DNA from: Acanthaster planci
Taxonomy: Eukaryota > Echinodermata > Asteroidea > Valvatida > Acanthasteridae
Assembly: GCF_001949145.1 (NCBI RefSeq)
Contig: NW_019091418.1
Span: forward strand, 2,664,851 to 2,728,850
Direction: 5' to 3'
Length of the DNA stretch: 64,000 nt
In this document: in pieces, positions 57,956-64,000 of the stretch
Layout of the letters: every line of letters begins with the position of its first letter
Position numbering within the stretch: position 1 is the stretch's first letter
Translations under genes and position numbers: made by a program
The notes under the pieces: model-generated
Seen by the model: the letters and a program-made list of their open reading frames with translations, nothing else
Databases searched by the model: none
Told to the model about the DNA's origin: nothing

Positions 57956-60776
57956 ACAATATAAAGTCTATAAAATTTCCTAAGTAAAAGTCAAGTTTAG
58001 CAGTGAAAATAGTGAGGAATTCTGTCCAAGTAGTGATACATATACATGTTCTAATAGTCTACATATGTACAATTTGGCGTGAGATTTCCTTGATTTCCTG
58101 GATCTGTTTACTTTTTTTACCATGACTGAGCATAATGTACCCACGTCTCACAGTTGCAGAAGTTGTGAATATATAATGTGAAGTAAATGTACATGTACTG
58201 TAAATATCCCTGTCTAATGGTTGCATTCAGTAAATAATGTTAAATATACATCCATGAACATATACCATCAAGAATCAAGAAAGCCAAGGATTTTAATATG
58301 TGTGTACTGTACTACAACGCATTCAAGATCTGATGTATAAGTACATGTAGTGCAAACCAGTAACAATGCACTACTGCAGTAAACTTGTGCAAACTTGTCT
58401 TCCAAGTTGCATGCAGTTGACTGGATAGTGGATGGATCACGTTGTGTTGATGGACTGAGCAGGCTGGGCAGGCCTCGAAGACATTATTTTTTTTCCTTTT
58501 GCTTTAATAAAAAAACATTCAGTCCGTGCAGGCAGCAAACGTGACGGAGGTACATGTAGGGATGAGAAATTAATATTTTGAAGGTTCTCTGCAGCGTTTG
58601 TGCAACATTTCTGTGCTAGTGCTACATGCTCATCATTCTTTGATAGAGCCACTAAAGTGGGTCAGACAGGGTTACCGATAGGTCACATCTCAGTGAAAAA
58701 ACTTCCATTTGCACTTTTCATTTGTTTTGTCCAGCATTCTGGTCTGAATCATTCATTAAGGTGTGTGCAAAATCATATTAATATTGGAGGATTCAGGAAT
58801 GGGAGGGTTAAATGAAAATTAAATTCATTTAATTAAATGCATTTTAGACGTACGTGTACCGGTACCTGGATGCCATGTTGATCTCTTTTCCCTTAACGAC
58901 ATGTACTAGTATACTTGTGCCCCCGAATGAGTCACAATTTCTGCATTTTTATACAAAATACATTATAACCGCCATTCACCCCCTCCCCATACACGTAGAC
59001 ATGTACCGGCGACACTTTCCTGATCGCATACCCTACATGCAGTTTAGCAATTAGCATTTTGAATAGAAAGCTATGACCAAGTTCACACCAATATACTCAC
59101 GTCATACATGTACATGTACACTGTACATATATGTGTGTAAAATGAAGTCAAACTGTGCCATACGTGTACATGTACAGTGCCTGTACCTCCATTCTGTTTT
59201 TCTTGCATATTGCTTGTACCACTACTACCAGTTTCACAGGGAAAGAAAGTTCCACTGATATGTGGTACTTGTGACATCCTTTTCATTCCAAAACTTTAGC
59301 CTTTATTTTGCAGAAAAAACAAAAAATTGTACGCCTCCCCCGGCCTTCATTTTTTCCCCCAGAGTCTACAGAATTTAGTTAAGAAAAATGAAGTCAGTTA
59401 CATGTACAATGTATAATGGTAATATGGCATGTTGGGCATGGTAATCAGCGGCCATTTGATGTGTGACAGATACTGTGTGCAAGGTGTGACTTTGAAGAGT
59501 GACTAATCAGACTGGCCATATTCAATCATAGGCCTATGCATGTATCGGTACAATGGAGGTGGATAATCACAAAGGGCTTCATGTTCTCTTAAGATCAACC
59601 AAGCAGGCTTTAATTAACGTAGCCATTGGTGGAACGCTGCCAGATCACATCATTAGCACGTGCCCCAAGATAATGAGCGTGACCAGACTTGAGCTCTTAT
59701 TAATAAACGTGACTCTGGGTCTGATTGACAGCACCTGCCTTCGTCTTAGATGACCCTTAGGCCTTGACCCTGTAGATATCATCAGTAGTCCTTTGTCCAA
59801 GACTAATGGAGGCAAGATATTGCCTTTGGTTTGCTTGTTGCCTCATGTTACTGTTGGCTGTCTCTTGAGGGTAAATAAAAAAGATGAATCATTCCAGTCT
59901 CACTAACCTTTGTTAGAGTGTTTGGTTTAGCTGGCTTCCCAGTTTAACTATACTGGTAGAGAAAGGATGGTGTAACAGTAGCTGGAGACCATGCTATACG
60001 CTTATCACTCTTGGTGATGTACAAATACTGGTACACATGTATGCACTAGTAAGAGTATGCACAAAGAATTTGTCCTGGTAAAATTATGTGAGAGATTGGT
60101 ACATGTAGGTGGTCACACATTCAAAAAAGAAGTGAAAATCCATGCATACTTTCTTATATGAAATTAATTGTACATGTAGTCATAGAATCACATAGTGCTG
60201 GCCAGAATTTGGGGAGACAGTTTGTTCCCAGTTGTATCCAAAAAGTCTGTTTCGAGTCAACACACAAGTGAACTGTGTACTGTGTACGTGTACTTGTGCA
60301 GTGTGTGAATTGCCTGTAGCAACATAAAGATACTCCTATTGACTTATTTACATTATCAGTGACAGAAGGTGGGAATAATTGGTTAATCGCACACCTATTA
60401 CTAATCTTTTCAGCATTTTTTATTTAGATAGACCCAAACATGTCTTAACTTGAATTCTGTCAGTGAACCTTGCACTTCGTGTTACCAGAGTTGGCATGGT
60501 TGGTGCTAACAGGTGGACGTTAGTTGCTTGCGTTGTGGATGTACCTGTACATTATTACGTTGCACTGAGTTACATACATACTTTTTACTCTAGGATACCC
60601 TTTTTGGGTTGCCGATTATTTTTCCTTTCAGTTGGATGTAGCAGAAATTAACAGCAAACCTGTGTCATGCTGAAATGTACGACATAATGAGATAATAAAA
60701 TTATCTTAAAGAATACCACATGCACTGGCAGAGTGTCAGAAAAGATGTGAAAACGATACAGGTCTGTAAAAATGTT

Positions 60777-60895
60777 CTACATGTACATGTACGGTATGTA
60801 CCCAGTACATACATGTACATGTAGTACATGTACACATGTACACATGTACATGTATGTAGGTCTACATGTACAGTATGTACATGTATTTACAAAAC
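60777..60895. repeat. TACATG microsatellite tract
   Basis: A run of tacatgtaca-type palindromic hexamers with interruptions. Similar tracts recur through the right end of the window. Confidence 0.9.
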
Positions 60896-61614
60896 ATGTT
60901 CCTTTATTATTGTCATTCTATTATTCATGTTTTCCAGTGACTAAGCATGGAACAACGGGAAGACAAATGTTGAAGTTCAGAAAAATGAGAGAGTTTCATC
61001 AATTTGTACACATTTTCTAGGGGTTTTTTGGCCATTTCTTTGACAATCGGAAAACTGTCACTTTTGTGTCAGACTTTGTTTACAGTGCAGCAGATCTGGG
61101 CGTTTACATTGTGGACTACAAAATGCTGACATGTTTGGCTCCAGTGATTCCCTGCAAATTTCCCTTTCAGACAAAAGACAGGCTTTCCAGGTGTTGTGGC
61201 TGTGACCTTACTGATGAAATGAACTCCATGTAAGTTTAAATGTAAGGGACTGAAAGACTACTGGCAGCCACTACAAGCCATAAAAGAGGCCAGTCGGTGT
61301 ACATACATACATGTACATGTACATGAATGCACTAACTTCTCTGGAGCACGTTGTTCTACTGCATATGTATGTTACACATAGGGCAAAGGAAGAGAGACGA
61401 AGACATTGCATTTCTGTCCCTTCTTACCACTGGAAACTACATTGTCATTTTCCAACATCAATTGAATGGGTCTTGAATACACACAGTGATGTTCATTGGG
61501 ATCCTGTCAATTTAAACATATGCTTATGGTATTAATTTTTGTGTACACATAATTTTGGTTAAAATCTTCCTTAGTTTTTGTAAAGTAATTGCTGGCTGTC
61601 TTAAAATGTTGCTT

Positions 61615-61740
61615 CTATATACATGTAAATGTACATGTACATGTACACCTGTACGTATACATGTACATGTGTACAATGTACACATGTACATGTACGTACA
61701 CGTGTACATGTACATGCATACCGGTACATGTACGTTTGGA
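61615..61740. repeat. TACATG microsatellite tract
   Basis: Imperfect tacatg/gtacac hexamer array of about 125 bases, self-complementary throughout. Confidence 0.9.
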
Positions 61741-62956
61741 TCCGAGCAGTAAAAACTCCATACATTGTACTTTACTTTAACAAAGTTTAATGTTCACGCA
61801 CTGGGTTCACGTGCCAGAATCTTCTAAATCCTAATCGAATTTACATGCATTTATGAACATACTGTACATGTAGTTACTGTACAGTGTACATGTACTTTGA
61901 TACTGTAATATTTTTCTCATGAAATAATTGAATCTACTTGTGTGTGATGTAGAATTTGTATTTCCATGCTCCATTGTACAGTGCATTGCATGTACAAGGG
62001 ATTTACACGATACATTTGGCTGAGCTGTTCGCAGTACCTGTCACCTGTGGTAATTATAGATTGAATAGAACCAAAAGGAAGGATGAAAACTGTTTGTTAT
62101 TCCGGATCGAGGTGAATAAAAAACAGGAGCAAATTTAAGTAACCACCAACATGTTGTAACTTGCACAGAAATGAAGATCAACCATTTCCAAGTGTCATGT
62201 TCTACTTTGTTCTGTTGATACTGTAGTGGGCATATCTTATGTATGTATACAGGACAGTACATGTAGGTGTATTGTGCAGATAAAAAACTGAAAAGATTTT
62301 GTGCTGATACTTTGGTGCTGAACCTTGGTCAAGTGGACACCATGACGTTAATGGTCCTTGTCATTCACAACACCCTTCCCTTCCCTTCCCCTCGGCTCCC
62401 TACAACATCCAGTGTTACAGGTTGATTTGTAATGCTAGGAGTTACTTGACTGAAGTGTGCCATTGATCCTGGCCTGAATGAATGAGAGGTCAGTGAATTA
62501 ACTACCGTACATATACTCGTGATTTTGCATATTTTTGTCCTGCTGTTGCTCTGTTAAGTTAGGCAAGTTTTTGGAAACATAATGGGCCTGTTTGTTTCCT
62601 ATGGATCTGGATCTCAATTAATAATCTGTGGTTGGTTCACTAACACCAGAACCCATAATGGATGACTGGTAACTGATTGAGATCCGTGTGAGACAGTTTG
62701 TATGCACATGCATTTGGACGCCTGGCTCTCTATGCTGGAAACCTCATCAAATTCAAACCTGTTCTAATTTGTTGCATGCTGGGACTTTGTCAAGTTTACA
62801 TTAGTGCTATAATTGATTGAGTAAATAGAGCTGCCCTGAGACATCCAAGCAAGGTTCTCAATTTGCAAGCAAAACTCAGTTCTTTCTCTAACTAACTTGT
62901 GCATAATTAATGTCAAGAACCCACACTAGTGTGAAGAAAAGATGGCAGTGCACAAC

Positions 62957-63110
62957 ATACATGTACATACATACACGTACATGTATATACATGTACATAT
63001 ACATAATGAAGTGTGTAGGCCAGGTTCACCAATGGTCCATGTACTTGTGTACAAACTAATGTACAGTACATGTGTGCTGGTCATGTACATGTACCGGTAC
63101 ATGTATGAGG
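62957..63110. repeat. TACATG microsatellite tract
   Basis: Dispersed tacatgtaca blocks (62957-63005 and 63055-63105) separated by unique sequence. Confidence 0.8.
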
Positions 63111-63642
63111 AACAGAAACCAATGCTTTGGTTGTTCACTGTACCAGTACCTGGTATTGTATAGGTCATGTACAGTAAAGTACAGCAGAGTTCTCTGTGAA
63201 TGAGAAGCTGTAACTTATAAGAGAGTCCCAGCACCTCTTGATGAATGTCCTTGTGTTCTTGATTACCCAGCAGGGAGGGTAAGATAGTGCATTCCTTGAG
63301 AGTGACCTTATTGTGGGGTCATAGACCAGGCTTGGCACATACCAAACTACAAAGTACTACCAGTCGCTGACTTGATCCTCTAGATTTTTATCAGTTCCCA
63401 GAGGAAGGATGTCAGGAGTTGATAAAAAAAACCACTGCTGGTTGTTTGGCTCCAGGTTGGGAATATATGGCGTGGTTTTTTCCCCAAGTGGATACATGTA
63501 TGTTTTGGGTTACAGTACTGGGTACTGTAGATGTGTATCGGTACTGTACACGTACATATATATGTACACTGTACACATACACTTTAATGTACATGTACAT
63601 GTACAGTACATGGAAAGCAGGAAACCTGGACAGCATTGTACA

Positions 63643-63739
63643 TGTACATCTACTTGTTACATGTACATCTACTTGTTACATGTACATCTACTTGTTACAT
63701 GTACATCTACTTGTTACATGTACATCTACTTGTTACATG
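63643..63739. repeat. 19-bp tandem repeat
   Basis: Five to six exact copies of atctacttgttacatgtac. The unit combines a TACATGTAC core with an 8-base unique part, so it probably arose from the neighbouring microsatellite. Confidence 0.95.
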
Positions 63740-64000
63740 TATGCACTTTATTAGCAGTAACAGATTGTTGTTGCCTTTGTAAAGTCTTTGGTTCTTGTTT
63801 ACAAAATGTACCCAAGTCACTTTGATCCATACACGTACCGGTAGAGTATAATTTAAATGAAGGTATACATACAGTGTACACGTACATGTACATGTATACA
63901 TGTACAAATGTAGGTTGTAGAAGATGACCCAACACTGGGAATTCTCGTACAAAAAACAGAATCAACCCAACTGCAAGGGAACTTGTACATATACATGTAC

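Larger units (their letters stand above)
56821..64000. other. Region upstream of TANGO1, no gene found
   Basis: No splice-bounded coding exons are evident on either strand. The stretch contains one SINE, TACATG arrays (58850-58900, 59105-59180, 60777-60895, 61615-61740, 62957-63110, 63545-63610, 63860-63910) and a motif-dense patch near 59590-59740. Confidence 0.65.

Overview
This is an animal (eukaryotic) genomic window, about 39% GC by eye. It has GT-AG introns, tRNA-derived SINEs, minisatellites, a piggyBac-type MITE and abundant TACATGTACA microsatellite. The style suggests a marine invertebrate, probably a deuterostome such as an echinoderm, hemichordate or amphioxus; the species cannot be fixed from sequence alone. 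Three assembly gaps are present: 6876-7578, 24918-25696 and 41937-42451.

Two genes can be supported. On the + strand, 749-1944 holds the last two coding exons of a two-pore-domain potassium channel (second pore loop, last membrane segment and charged tail), closest to the TALK/KCNK16-17-5 type. From 1945 to about 17560 I see no gene, only repeats, SINE heads, a tight hairpin and a gap.

From 56720 down to 17985 on the - strand lies one gene, the TANGO1/MIA3 homologue. I resolved it into about 30 coding exons whose splice phases agree across every junction not hidden by a gap. In order it encodes a signal peptide, the CADxxC start of a MIA-type SH3 domain, the SH3 domain, a very large ER-lumenal region, a membrane hairpin and transmembrane segment, two cytosolic coiled-coil regions, and a proline-rich C-terminus of the kind that binds Sec23. 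The protein is about 5,000 residues, against about 1,907 for human TANGO1; nearly all the excess is lumenal.

The main discovery candidate is in that lumenal region. A single 6.07-kb exon (38742-44810) encodes more than 30 tandem copies of a roughly 36-45 residue Cys/aromatic unit of form C-x-L-x-x-x-Y-x-[FW]-L-x(7-13)-C, in a strongly basic context. I do not recognise the unit as a known domain. It is flanked by two large acidic exons with their own repeats: a His/Thr/Asp-rich repeat in exon 4 and a 16-residue Gln/Glu/Pro repeat in exon 7. The exon is phase 1-1, so it could be skipped without breaking the frame. TANGO1 loads bulky cargo such as procollagen at ER exit sites, so a giant disulfide-capable lumenal domain is a plausible lineage-specific cargo or scaffold module; that role is inference.

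Upstream of the gene (56761-64000) I find no coding sequence, only a SINE, dense TACATG arrays and a candidate regulatory patch. The TANGO1 promoter carries a perfect TCTCGCGAGA element and a YY1-like motif over the start codon.
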